Source of the DNA: Elysia crispata
Taxonomy: Eukaryota > Mollusca > Gastropoda > Plakobranchidae
Length of the DNA: 64,000 nt
Assembly (NCBI GenBank): GCA_033675545.1
Contig: JAWDGP010005856.1
Coordinates: 1 to 64,000 of the forward strand
Direction of reading: 5' to 3'
Position numbers and translations under genes: made by a program. The notes beneath the pieces were generated by a model that did not search any database, was not told the DNA's origin, and worked only from the letters and a program-made list of their open reading frames with translations. This document shows, in pieces, positions 1-11,900 of the stretch (within the stretch, counting starts at the first letter, position 1; the number at the start of each line of letters is the position of its first letter).

Positions 1-357
1 AGAAAGCGATTTCATTGAAATAGTAATAACTCGTTATTGTAAAGGGCAATATGCCTTAGAAACACCAATGTAATAAGTAAATACAAAACAAAAAGAGAGG
101 ATGATTCTAATCCGCCAGAGCAGAGAAGAATGAAGAGACCGTTTATACATGTATAAAGCAATCCTCGCACTGATTCCTTCTAATTCTGTGAGGACTGTCT
201 ATTTTCACCTGTTGATGTTTTTGTTATCATTTCATCCTTCATCCTACTCCTTCCTCTCCCTCTCCACCTTCCCCCTCCCCTAAATTTCCCTTGCGCAGGG
301 CTGACCCTCGCCGCCACAGATTCGTGCTGACTGCTGAGTAATGTCTGGCGGGAAGGT

Positions 358-465
358 CTATAAAAGCGCTCCATAGGCCATAGCACGACACTCCGGGTTT
401 TTAGGGTCCCAAAGAAGCGGTCGGTCTCCCACAAGTTCAATAATTTCCCTCTTGCAGTCGTCCAT
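358..465 (-). pseudogene. MADF-domain protein fragment (PIF/Harbinger-type remnant)
   Basis: Reading the minus strand from the ATG at 465 gives 35 codons before a TAG at 360-358. The peptide starts MDDCKREIIELVGDRPLLWD and continues PKNPECRAMAYGALL. The pattern of an Ile/Leu-Glu-Leu-Val segment, then RPLLWD, then a YxxR-like segment is that of the first helices of a MADF/Myb-SANT-like DNA-binding domain. Such proteins are typically the second gene of PIF/Harbinger transposons. The frame continues past the stop in recognisable but degraded form (TFPPDITQQSAR), so this is a broken copy. Flanking sequence at about 500-660 carries repeated GCCGT(A/G)TG-like and TCTATGG motifs that could be transposon terminal DNA. 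Assignment rests on motif resemblance only. Confidence 0.45.
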
Positions 466-720
466 GTAGGCAGCACACGGCACAAAAAACGAGCAATGCA
501 GCAAATAACGGCATACAATGTTTCGTCACGGCTGTGTCAAGCCGTCTATGGAATGCGCTACTCTAAATTATTGTGTTCAATTTTCTTTGGCACGCCTGAG
601 GTGTGCCGTATGTCGTGTGCTATATGCCGTGTGCCGTCTATGGAGGGTCCGCCTAACAAACAAAAAATTGTCGCCTACTTGTCTGCACGCCGCGCACGAT
701 GTTATTTTCATGAATAAAAT

Positions 721-1708
721 CAGTTTGAAGTCGACGGTACGCATGTGAGGGTACATGTATTCAGTTATGCCCAAGGACCTTCCGCAGATTAGCGGAGGGA
801 AGAGTTGCCTTACTTTCCTTTTTCAGATCTGGCTCTAATCCACCACCCAAGTACAGTAATATATGGTATGAAAAAAAATTAGTTTTCAAGCACGGCACTT
901 GAATATGGTGATACACATCACTTGAAAAGACGATATATATTGAATGTCGTGTACCTAGCCGACGTACGAAACATGTACGTGTACATAGGACATGTATGGT
1001 GTAATGTAAAGAACTATTTTGTTACTTTACGGTACTTGAAGAAGTACGGTAAGATAACCATTTTTTAAAATTACAATTATTATGATTTTAATTGGTATTA
1101 CGCGTAAAACTAACTTCACGCGACAAACATGAGTTGCATGCACATTAATTTTAATATAAACAATTTCCTGTATAACTGCCATAATTTTTCGCTTTTAATA
1201 CACCGAGAATGCATGCACGTACTCTTTTCATCACTGAATCTCATTGTTTTAAAACTTGCGAGCGTAACAATGCAGTACATAATAGAATCATCAAAGCGAA
1301 AAAAAAATTAATAAATAAATTACTAGACATTCAACCACCACAGGCCCTCATAGTTGTAACGAAATCATTGAGATGTTTGCAAATTGGGTGCGCTCTGAAC
1401 AAGCCGAAGTACGATAAGTTTTAACCAAACCTAACGCTACGTGTATTTTCGTGTATATTCTTCATTTCACCTGTCTACCAAGATGAAGGTCACAACGCCG
1501 ACTGGGTGGTGAGGAGTGAGGATTCAAACTCAGGCAAGGTCAGTTTGGTATGCACCGGTTTGTGAATTTCTTCCCACAGAATCGGTCCAGCTTCAAGAAT
1601 CAAAGTTATGCTTTTGTATCATGAATCGATTACTTACTTGCATAACATGATATATTAAAAATAACTCACATTAAAGACAATCAGACAATCACCCTTACCG
1701 TAAAAAAT
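721..1708. other. No gene seen; AT-rich upstream DNA
   Basis: Open frames here are short, overlap on both strands and lack conserved motifs. I see no RNA gene and no transposon end. Confidence 0.5.
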
Positions 1709-1936
1709 TTGTTTTTAAATGTTCCAGGAATACCATATGAAATTGCAGTTCCACACGAAAACAGAATTGAAGAGGTTCATACCTACACTATAAGAAAACA
1801 AAAACAAAAACAACCCAATGATTGGAGAGTTATAGAACGTGGCTACCAAGCTGAGATAAAGCTTGTTGATTTTGGTGTCAGAGGGTATGTGGGATCGTCA
1901 GCCCTTGATCATGTGAGCAAATTTTCTATATCTTAA
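1709..1936 (+). pseudogene. Retroelement-derived C-terminal fragment
   Basis: A 75-codon frame contains IAVPHENRIEEVHTYTIRKQ, then GYQAEIKLVDFGVRGYVG and SSALDHVSKFSI before the stop. The layout is: beta strand, 'VP(W/H)E.R(I/M)EE', a lysine-rich helix, 'G(W/Y)..E...V(D/E).G.RG(F/Y)VG.S', then a short helix. It resembles a segment commonly found near the C-terminus of reverse-transcriptase polyproteins in invertebrate and fish retroelements. No reverse-transcriptase core lies next to it, so I read it as a stranded fragment. The family name is from memory of such proteins. Confidence 0.4.
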
Positions 1937-1939
1937 AAA

Positions 1940-2846
1940 AAAAACAACAAAGGCTGTAAAACTACAATCTAAGAGCCGGGAATGGTTCTCCATAAATTGG
2001 ACCAGGAGAAATGAGCCATAAATGTTGGTTTTTTTGAGGCTCGAGGACTAAAATGACTCTGATCACCGAAAGCTCAGTTGATACTCATGTAGAAGTTATT
2101 AGAAAATGAATTAGTATCCTTACAACTGAACCAAAAGCTTTGGAAAGAAGAGTAACTTTTTTTCTTTTTTTTTTTTTTCAAAGAATTCCTGCTATCCCCA
2201 CCCCCTCCACAAATGACTAAAATCACAACATGATTGTGCATGGCTGTCGACATTGAATACACAATATTCGGATGCCCCCCCTTTTTTTGCGTTGTTGTTG
2301 TTGTTCTTGCCTTTTGTTTTTGCACTAAGAGACTACGGTACGAGAATTTCACCAGCTTCTCAGAATATGAGGGTAACACCTTTTACTTACATCAATGGAA
2401 AAAAAAAAAGAACAAGTACTAAAAAAATCGGACCTGCAGATTGCGGTGTGTCGTGCTGCTTTTAGTATTGGTTCTACCCAGCTTTTCGAACAGTATTTGT
2501 GATATTGTGCATCTCACAGATATCTTAAATTAAGTTAACAATGAGGTCGATCTACTTCACTGCGATGGCAGTAATGCTATCGATGAGAACCATAGTTACA
2601 CGAAAACCGATTTAATACGCAAAAAAAAGGATAAACCGAAAAAACTGTATAACCGGTTTCAGTACTTAGAAGTTACAGTTTTCACTGAATCTACTTTCTG
2701 TTTCAAAGTCCTTTCGGGAGTTTCGGCAGAGGGTAGCTTGACTGCTGTCCGGCGTTTCATATCCCCACTGTTCAATCTAGATAGAGATATAGATCTAGAT
2801 TTAGATCATTTGGGCTTTTTCAAGACATTTATTGCAAACCCAGATC
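1940..2846. other. Upstream region of the MAO-like gene; no gene seen
   Basis: The stretch holds low-complexity T-runs (about 2158-2180), a run of GTT triplets near 2291 and A-runs near 2400. The open frames here are shadows of these runs. It leads directly into the putative MAO promoter. Confidence 0.45.
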
Positions 2847-2856
2847 TATATAAATA
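2847..2856 (+). promoter_or_regulatory. Putative TATA box of the MAO-like gene
   Basis: TATATAAATA lies about 70 bp before the MAO start codon at 2926. A TATA box normally sits about 30 bp before the transcription start, which would put the cap site near 2880 and leave a 5' UTR of about 45 nt. Placement relative to a well-supported first exon is the main argument. The region is AT-rich, so a chance match is possible. Confidence 0.4.
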
Positions 2857-2925
2857 CCCTCAATACGTATGCAAGCAATTTAATTTGTTATCTAGATTTA
2901 TATTTGGGATCTCTGCCAACGTCCA

Positions 2926-5900
2926 ATGGCAATGGAGTCTTTCGAATGTGATGTTGTTGTGATAGGAGCAGGACTATCGGGCCTCTCAGCCGCCTACTAT
3001 TTAACTAAAAAAGACAGAAGCCTCAGAGTCGTAGTGTTGGAGGCGAAAGGTAAATAGTTATTTTTTTTTTTCTTCTTCGTCTGTTTACTATCGCATAGAT
3101 AGCCATAATGATAGTATTAGTAAATATAATGACTGACACTCAGGTAAACTTTTGTGTCTTGGTTGATTGTGTAAAATCTAAATTATGGGATATATATAGT
3201 AACAAACCTTACTCACATTTTATTTTGACAAGTTGAAAACCCTGTTATACGAACGGAACCCAAGTGCAAATTTGGTGAGGCTGGAGTGCGTGTGTGTATT
3301 AAATCTAGGCTTATAAAGCGACTTGATATCTATTATTTTATGTCCATGATCCTAATATATCGTTAGGCCTATAGTTTCTATATATATATATATATATCTA
3401 TTTCTAAAAAGGGAATTTTGATCTTAAATCCTTTCGAAATTCTGAGCCTAAAAGTAAAATTTAGATCAACATTTATATCTATATCTAAATCTTTAATTTT
3501 TAAAATTCTATATTATGACCCATTGCCAAATAAGGCATATCTGTATACGTCACTGCAGTACTTGAGCCATAACGTTATGTCTAAATTACAGTTCTATCTA
3601 TAATTTGGCACATTTATTAAAATGTAAATAATCAACAGACATGCAAAATTTTATTTTGATTGATCAATTGATTTTTATTTTACAGACTTCCAAACTATGA
3701 AATCGATACAAAAATCGACCGTGAAAATCTATCATGAAATAAACCTTACTGGAAACTACACTCCAAAATCATTTTAAGAAGGCTTCAAAGGTTACTTTTC
3801 TCTCCTGAGACATTGGAAGGAGTGTAGCCATGGGTTCCAATGCTTTTTTACTGAAAAAAATAGTTGATTATGTCTTACTGGTATTTTAAAAATTCATAAC
3901 TTAACATAAGATTTTCCCGTCAAATACACCTAGGTGTTTGAATCTACCAAAATCTAATACATGTCTAAGAAACTAGCTCTTTTTTTTTAAACCATGACGA
4001 GGAATTCAGTTGGGTTGAAAAATAATCTTAAAGCCCCAAAAAATAAGTGGTTGGGGGTTGAGTCTAGTCTAATTATCGCCAAAGTGCGTTTTCGTGTCAA
4101 AAACCGTGAGGAAAGTTATGTGAAAAAAACAAAGCGGACAAAATATTAACAACCTCATTTTTTAAATTAAAAATTCTCTGGATATTTCCTAATTTTAAGA
4201 TTTCAAAGTTATATAAAAAAAGAGAAAAGTTGTTTTGAACGTCCGTTCGCCTTGTCGGATATTACTTTCGAAAAAAGATCTCATGAGACACGATGACCTT
4301 TCGCTTTTTTTCGCGTCAAACTAAGAAAGGCTCTTGAGAGTTAGTCCGACCCGTAGATCTACCCTGCATAACATCGCATTCAAAGTCTCTCAAATCTATC
4401 TTTACAGGTGAGTTCTGTTTAACGATAGTTTTTTATTTCGCTGTGACTTCTTTTCTCTTTTCATAACATTAACTTGTTTTTGGATAACTTACTAAAGAGT
4501 CAAGGAATTGACTATACTGTCATGGCGTCTCACTCGTCATTTTTGTGTAAGTTACTTGGAAAATGTAGATCTAGATAATTCATCTCAAGAAAAGGCATCC
4601 ATCAAGTTCTGCATAGTCGTATTCTTTGTAACTTGGAAAGTATTAATATAAATTTTCGGTTTTTCTTATTGTTCTCACAAATATTAGGATCTTCTCTCAC
4701 TTAACACGATCTGACAAGATTGTTTTCATGTCAAACCATATTTTTCGGAAAAGTTATGAAAAGGTTCAGATTTAAAGAAAAGTCATGGCTTTTTTAAGAA
4801 GTGTAGACAATAAAGCTAGAACAGTTCTCCTAACCTTTTGAAATTTATATTTAGTTTTAGAGCCAACATGTTTGTGCATTTATTAGAGCTGTGAGATAAC
4901 TTTTACAAAATTGAACAGGAATGACTTCTTTTTCAATTTGTGTAAGTTTGATAGATCTAGATCTACATCTTGTTTTTGGAGAACTGCAGGAAACCTGCAT
5001 TTTTCATTTTGTTTTCTTTTGAAAAGTTCTATGAATGATACTATGTGGCTTTTATATCTACATATATTACAGTAGTCAAAGGTTTAAAGAGAATATGCTG
5101 ACAAACTTTCCCTGGATTGCTACAGGAAATTGTTTTCTTTGAAACTGATTAGGCTAAATTAAGCAAAATGAAAACTATAAATATCTAGATCTAGATCATA
5201 ATGCAAAATCCATATATGAGAAAATTGTTTCAGTTTATGACAGGAAAATTTTTTTTTTTAACTCATTCAAGGGTAAGATTGTGCAAAAAATATAAGGGGC
5301 AGGATAATGTGCTTGTCTTTTTGTGTAAGTGAACCAATTCCAAGAATAGTAAAAAAATTATTGTATTTTCTCTCCTGCTTCGTTTTTATAAAGTGTGCCA
5401 AAACAGCAACTTAATTTTAATGTTTAAATATTGATAACTTAAAGAAGGTTTTCAACAATCTAGATCTAGATCTAGATGCAAACTTTCAAAGGATTTAATC
5501 TATAGAGCACTGTTTTCATCATGTCAGATAGCCACCATTCATTAAAGTAGTGCAAGTTCCTATGTCTGGAAATGAAGTTGTTATTTTCAAATATTATTTC
5601 TTAAAGTTTATTATATTAGTTGTTGAAATTAAACAGTGAGAAATTTGTAATGTTTTAAGTACCGCTATTGGGAGATATTTCCTTAAGTTTTTGGAAAATT
5701 GTTTGGGAGTAGTGGTCCAGTTGTAATGCTTATTTCACAGTCTAGTTTTGATTTCTATGGATAGAATGAAATGCTTTTCATAAATTTAATAAAAATCCAC
5801 ACACCGGATACAGTTTGTTGTTAACATTAAACCATTCACACTGTTTCACAAGATGAACTCAATGCAGCTACCTCTTAATTGGACAATATGCTTAATAATA

Positions 5901-8900
5901 ATGGTTTATCACTCAGGACAACTTTTACCAAAATAGAAGGAGAATTTGAACAATTTTTTTTTTAAGTTTTTATATTATCCAGATGGCAGATGACATCAAT
6001 CATGCAGCAGACAATAATACAAACCCTTTAAAACGGTTACCAGTAAGCTGGTAAGAATTTTATTCAAATTTTCCTTGAAAAATCATTCAGCATTATTTTT
6101 TGTCTAGATATTATGAAGACTATTACATTTACCCTTCTCACAAACAAAATTTTTTGTCTTTAGCACAAGTAATCAAGAGGTCAAGGATTTTTTCACTTCC
6201 ATCTATTCTTGTTAGGTGTAGCCGTTATTACTGGTATTTGTTAGCATCATGTATGATAGTTATCCATTTTAGAAGTTTCACAATCAAAACAACTCTACTC
6301 CACCTATAGTAAGAGCACCACAGAAAATTAAAAGGTCAATTTAATTACTATAAAGTCCCTTCATGCACACAATTTTCCATTTCTTTTTTTATTAAAAAAC
6401 AAAAAACAAAAAAAAAAACATCTTTTGGAGGAGAAATTGTGTAGACTTGACTCCTCCTTTTTTTGTTGTTGGTTCAGTTTCTACTCAAGTGTTATTAGTC
6501 AAGAGGCTTAAAAGAATCTAATCCTGATTTTCGTCTCTAGAATTGCTTTTGCATGATTTTAGATTTGTCTTTAGAATACAATTTAAGCCGTTTAGAATGG
6601 TACCTTTCAATAGTCTTTTTCTTTCTTTTTCAGTGAACAGTTTTTCATGAATTTATGGCCAAAGAAAAAGAAGCTTGTTCGTCCAAAGAAAACATCCAAA
6701 AGCCAAGCATGAGGCAGAATACCGTGCCAGGCTAAAGACAGATGCTGAAAATGGGCAGCCTATTGCTTGAAGCAGAAATCACTGGTAAAGAATTGTTGGG
6801 GCAACTTAAAGCAGGAGCAGGAGCAAAATATAAAAAAGCAGTATGACTATGAGATACAAATTGAAAAAGTCAATGACTCCACTAAAGTGTGCCTGAAGCT
6901 GAAAAATATTCAGCTTGAATGTTACAAATCATTTACATTGTAGTTGTGAAGCTAAAATTTTAATTTTATTTGGTCGATTTTTCTTTAGTTGAATCTACAA
7001 AATATGTTTGTTGATATTGTTTACAGAAATGCGTAGTATATGATTCAAATTTAAGGCGGTTCCCTGATACCTGAAGAAAAATTCTTCGTCAGTTCTGTTA
7101 ACACTTTTGACTTTCAAAGCATATGATTTGAAGTTTTTAAAATTGACTTATCATCAAATAGTAGTTGCTACAAGGCTTCTCATTTCATCTGGGATGCAGG
7201 ACATATTACGTGTTTAGGTGTCAATGAAAAGCCCAATTTAAACACATCTTATCAAGAACATTTCTCAATGCAAATTAGAATGATGAAAGGTCAGTTGAAA
7301 TGCATCTGATGCTTTGTGTCATGAATGAAATTTTTATTCTTGGTGGATTGTATGAAAAAATACTTAAGTGACCAGTTTGGTGTATGCATAGTTCAATCTC
7401 ATTTGATTTAAATAAATGTGTACTTCATAAAATCATATTTTGAATAAGAGTTGTAAATTTTCATGCTATAATCCTAGCAAATGTATATATTTACAAAAAG
7501 GCCCATTCTTTGCAACTTTTTTAAATGAAGGGGAAATATCAAATTGGATGAAGTGATTATCATTATGATTTCTAGCTTTTTATTTCTGTATGACATACAT
7601 CTCCTCTTCTTTGAATTATACGAATTATATGTCCACTGCTTGGAACGTACTAATGTGTCAAAATGCTTGTTTTTAGATAAAAGAGCAATACTGTCTACAA
7701 TAAAGTATACCAATAATTTATTTTGATTTTCATGATGCAACATAATTTCAATAAACTTTCTTTGCATAGTTCTTTATTTTTTTAAATCTTTGACATGATC
7801 AGTGTTATGGAATTTGCTAAAGAATTGCAGTTCATTGTTTATCAGTTTTTTCCTTTGTTCGTTTTTGACCTGACAATTTTTCATGAAAATTAAAACTTAA
7901 CAAAGATATTGACAAGAAAATAGAACCTCTTACATTAATTTTTTTTAAAATTCATTCACAAGTCTCATTCTTGAGTAGTTGAACTTATTAGCAGAGAGTG
8001 GCGTGACTTCTTTACATTTTGTTTGTTTTTTAAATACATTTTTTGTGTTTATGTAGTTTTTTATAATGGTACAGCATAATGAATAGAAGGATACAAATAA
8101 ATTTGAACACATTCCCAAACAATAACCCTGATGGATAGGCAATTTTAGACTAAAGGAACATTACATGTAGTACTTAATGATAAATTAATGAGTCTGTGGA
8201 GTACTTCCAAATAGTACAGGGTCTAATATTTTTCATAATTTACTCTTACAATATATAATCCTTTTTTTTTCGTGTTATTTTACGTATCAAGGGCAATTTC
8301 TGGCTAGAATGAAGAATAAACATCTTATTTAAGCTTTTATCCTAAGTTAAAAGATTATTGCAACGTTTTTTCGCTTTAAGTGTATCCAAAATATGATTAT
8401 TTTTAGAGTAAAATATCAATAACTCCGTTTAAATATTGCGTAATCAATCAAGGGTAGTAACTCTGCCAATACTGAAGTAATTATATAAAGAAGTATATGA
8501 TATCTTCAACAAAGGTCTATACTACAACTTTGCTTCTTTGAGTTATATAGAAATGTCTCTAACTTTCAAGATAAAGGCATGCCACATGGGCGTAAAATCA
8601 TGATAGATCTAAGCTACCTGTATTTGGCAATGGGTCATATCTAGATCACCCTAGCAAACTAAAACGAGATCTAATACTCTAATTGAGAATGGGCTAACTA
8701 GATCACTCTAGAGATCTAAATCGAGATCTAATACTCTAATTGAGAATGGGCTAACCTCCTAGATCTAGTTTCGACAGTCCAACTTAAAAATCAAAACAAA
8801 CATTCTGTTTGTTTTGCATTGAAAACAAACACAGATTTGTAGGGCTAATTAAAATGTCTACCTAGCTGTATAGATTGTCTTGCATGCTTAATAGCGTTTG

Positions 8901-11900
8901 TATAAGGTTTTAAAATATCATTTTGTAAATCCATAAATGAACTTTGGGATTTAAAAATATGTAAAATCGTGTGATCTAGAGCAGCATTTCCATATTTTTT
9001 TTATTTTATTGGCGGCCCAAAAAATCGGATGACCCATAGCACGTTTCAGGTTACGATCTTTGTACTATGATTGTAGGTTTAGACAAATGCGCAATTATGA
9101 ATTGTTGCAAGGCAGTTCACCTTTTTTATGGGAATTCATAGAAGACTTCAGAAGTGTTTTTTGACAATTTGGAAAGTAAAGATTTAACTGACTTCCCAAA
9201 TATACCAAAAAAAAAAAAAAAATTAAATGCTTATATGAAAAAATCAAAAGCTACACTTAATTAGCTCTATGCCTTGATATATCTGAAAAAAAATAACTGG
9301 CTTTTTTGCTGCAGCATGGATTCATTCTTCATCTTAATTTTACACTATGTTCAGTTCAACTTCAAGTAACATGAAAAAAATGTATGATACTCTAGAGCTA
9401 TCTTTACTGCACTAAACAGAGACTGGGTGCCATTGAAGACCAGACTGATGGTGGATGGGGGTTGTATTTGTCAAATAATTCAACAAAAAGGTGCAGTAAT
9501 TATCTTGACCTAACAACTAATGGACCATGACCTTGAAGGCAGTGTGAGAGGCACCTTTTGCTAGGTGCATAAAATACTAAAATAGCATTCATAAATTTAT
9601 ACCACAAAAACACTTATTTTTTATTAGTTCATCCTTTTTCTCAGTCTCTAGCTTCCATTTTAAATCTGTACAGATTTACATGTGAAGTCTCATCATGTTA
9701 AAGAATGCCAAGACTCCACTTTTCGTGAGATTAAATTTTTCCATATAGAAGAAGTTATAGAGTTTAATACCAAGTAGTCTTTGGAAAATTGAAAGCTATG
9801 TCTCGCTCTGATTTGATAGGTAAGCAGAGAATCAACATTGTCAGTAAGATCCGAAACCCTACATAGCAATAAAATAGGTGTAATAAATTCATCCTGGGAG
9901 ATCCTGTTCTTTTCTAACGCTTCTTAGCCAAATGGAAGACACCTCTGTAAAAAGATTAATTATAAACACAATAATATTGGAAAAGGCCAAGCAACTTTTT
10001 TGGCCATGTGATGAAAAGAGAGAATGTGGAATATTTTATGAAATGGATTGATGGATGAGAAATGCTTAAGGGGAAGACAAGGACAGAAAATATATATATA
10101 TATAAAACACATATAATTCAAGATTACAAAAACTATTACAAGTGTAATTCGATTATAAGTGAGTTTTATATTGTGTACAGATCGGATTGGCGGGAGAACC
10201 TTAACTCGACAACTTGCAGCTGCTGATGGCACCAGAGACTTTTTTGATATTGGCGGTGAATGGGTTGGCAGGTAAAAATTGTTGTTCAGATTGTTTTTCA
10301 GTAATTCCTTTAATGGAGGGATTTGGGTGTAGGGCAATTTTCAAAGACCCTTAGGGTCATTATGAAAACGACAAGTCAGAGGTGCTCAATTCATACCTGC
10401 TTTAGTCACGTTATAAAATGGCTTATAGAAAAAATGAGGGGGATGCTGATATACTATGAAAGGAAAAAGCATCCTTTGCGGAGATATCAATTTCTTGCAT
10501 AGAGGCATTATTAAGACATTCAACTCTATAAGAAGATTTTAAACAACAGGCCCTTTTAAGTCTCTTGGGAACGCTTAATTCTGGAAAATATTGTCTGTTG
10601 TAAAATATGATTTAACCACTACCACCAAACTCTGCCTGTGTATTGTATGCTTCTCAAATTGAATGAACTTTTGAGACTAAAGAATAGTTGGGTGCAAATT
10701 GTGTGCTAAATTTATCAAACAGGTTTATGACAGCATATAACTCATGCCATCATATTTTGAAAACTTTTCTACTTAGCTAAGCAGCAAATTGTTTATATTA
10801 TGAGATTCCAACTAATTTTTGCAGTAGTTGTCTCCTTATTTAAGTCCCATCTTTAAGTCAGACCCATATAGAACATATACACAAGCTGTCTTTGAGTATG
10901 CAACAGTATCTCATGCCATTTGAATAAATAAAAAAGAAAATCATTGTTCTTTAAACCAGTAAATATGTTGATTACATAAACAGACAAAGTTGATACATGA
11001 GTACAGTTAAGTCATGCTCACTTTGCATTTTAATAGAAAAGAAAAAGGTCAAGATTTGTCTGGCAACTTTAACACTGTGAATCAAAATGATGTCGATAGA
11101 CTTATCTGCTGTATGGCTCCCTAATAAGGTTTGGTAAAGGAAGAGTTAGAAGGCAATGGCTTTGTTTAGTTGTTCTCACTTTGTGTCAGTATTCCAAATC
11201 ATCATTAAAGCCAGTTGAAATATTAATTAGCAGCATTGTACTAAAAAAACACCTCACTTTGTAATGGACAATGGTTGGAGGTTAATGAAACAAAGGGAAG
11301 TGTAAATCCAGCGACAAAGCTATAATGTCATAGACTAAGTATGAATTGGTTTGATATTTTTTAGGCATGTCAACCTTGAGGGAAAAAAAACAAAAAAAAC
11401 CCAAAAAAACTGCAGGTACTCAGATTGAGGAAGGAAAAACAAGGAAATGAAAACGAAATTTACAAAACAGGGCTGATGATCCCAATGTATTGAGTGATGG
11501 CAATGAGGTTAAAAGCACTTCTTAGGATTAGATAACATAGCAAAGAAATAAGCTAACTTCATGCATACAACACTGCTCAAATATGTCTCGGTGAGTATGA
11601 ATCATCCATGCTATAGCTGAAACACTGGCAACTGAACATGAGGATTAGTAGGGAGCATTTACTTTGAGATCAACATGTAGACCTCTTATCTCTGGCTGTA
11701 AAATTTATATTGTTACTTCTTATATTTTCCAGACCCCAGCCTCATATGCATTATCTTCTCCAAAAGTTTGGAGTTCATACCTTTAATCCTATAGTTCCAC
11801 CTGAAAGCAATGGAGATGTTATGAAACATTCTGATTTTTCATGGCAAACTCGTCTTGATTTATACCAAGTCATTTGGAAGGTTTGTGCAGAAACTATTAA

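Noticed and set aside
180-518. 112-codon open frame on minus, Arg/Gly-rich
   Set aside because: A different minus-strand frame in the same DNA carries the MADF-like peptide. This one has no conserved motif and ends in low-complexity sequence.
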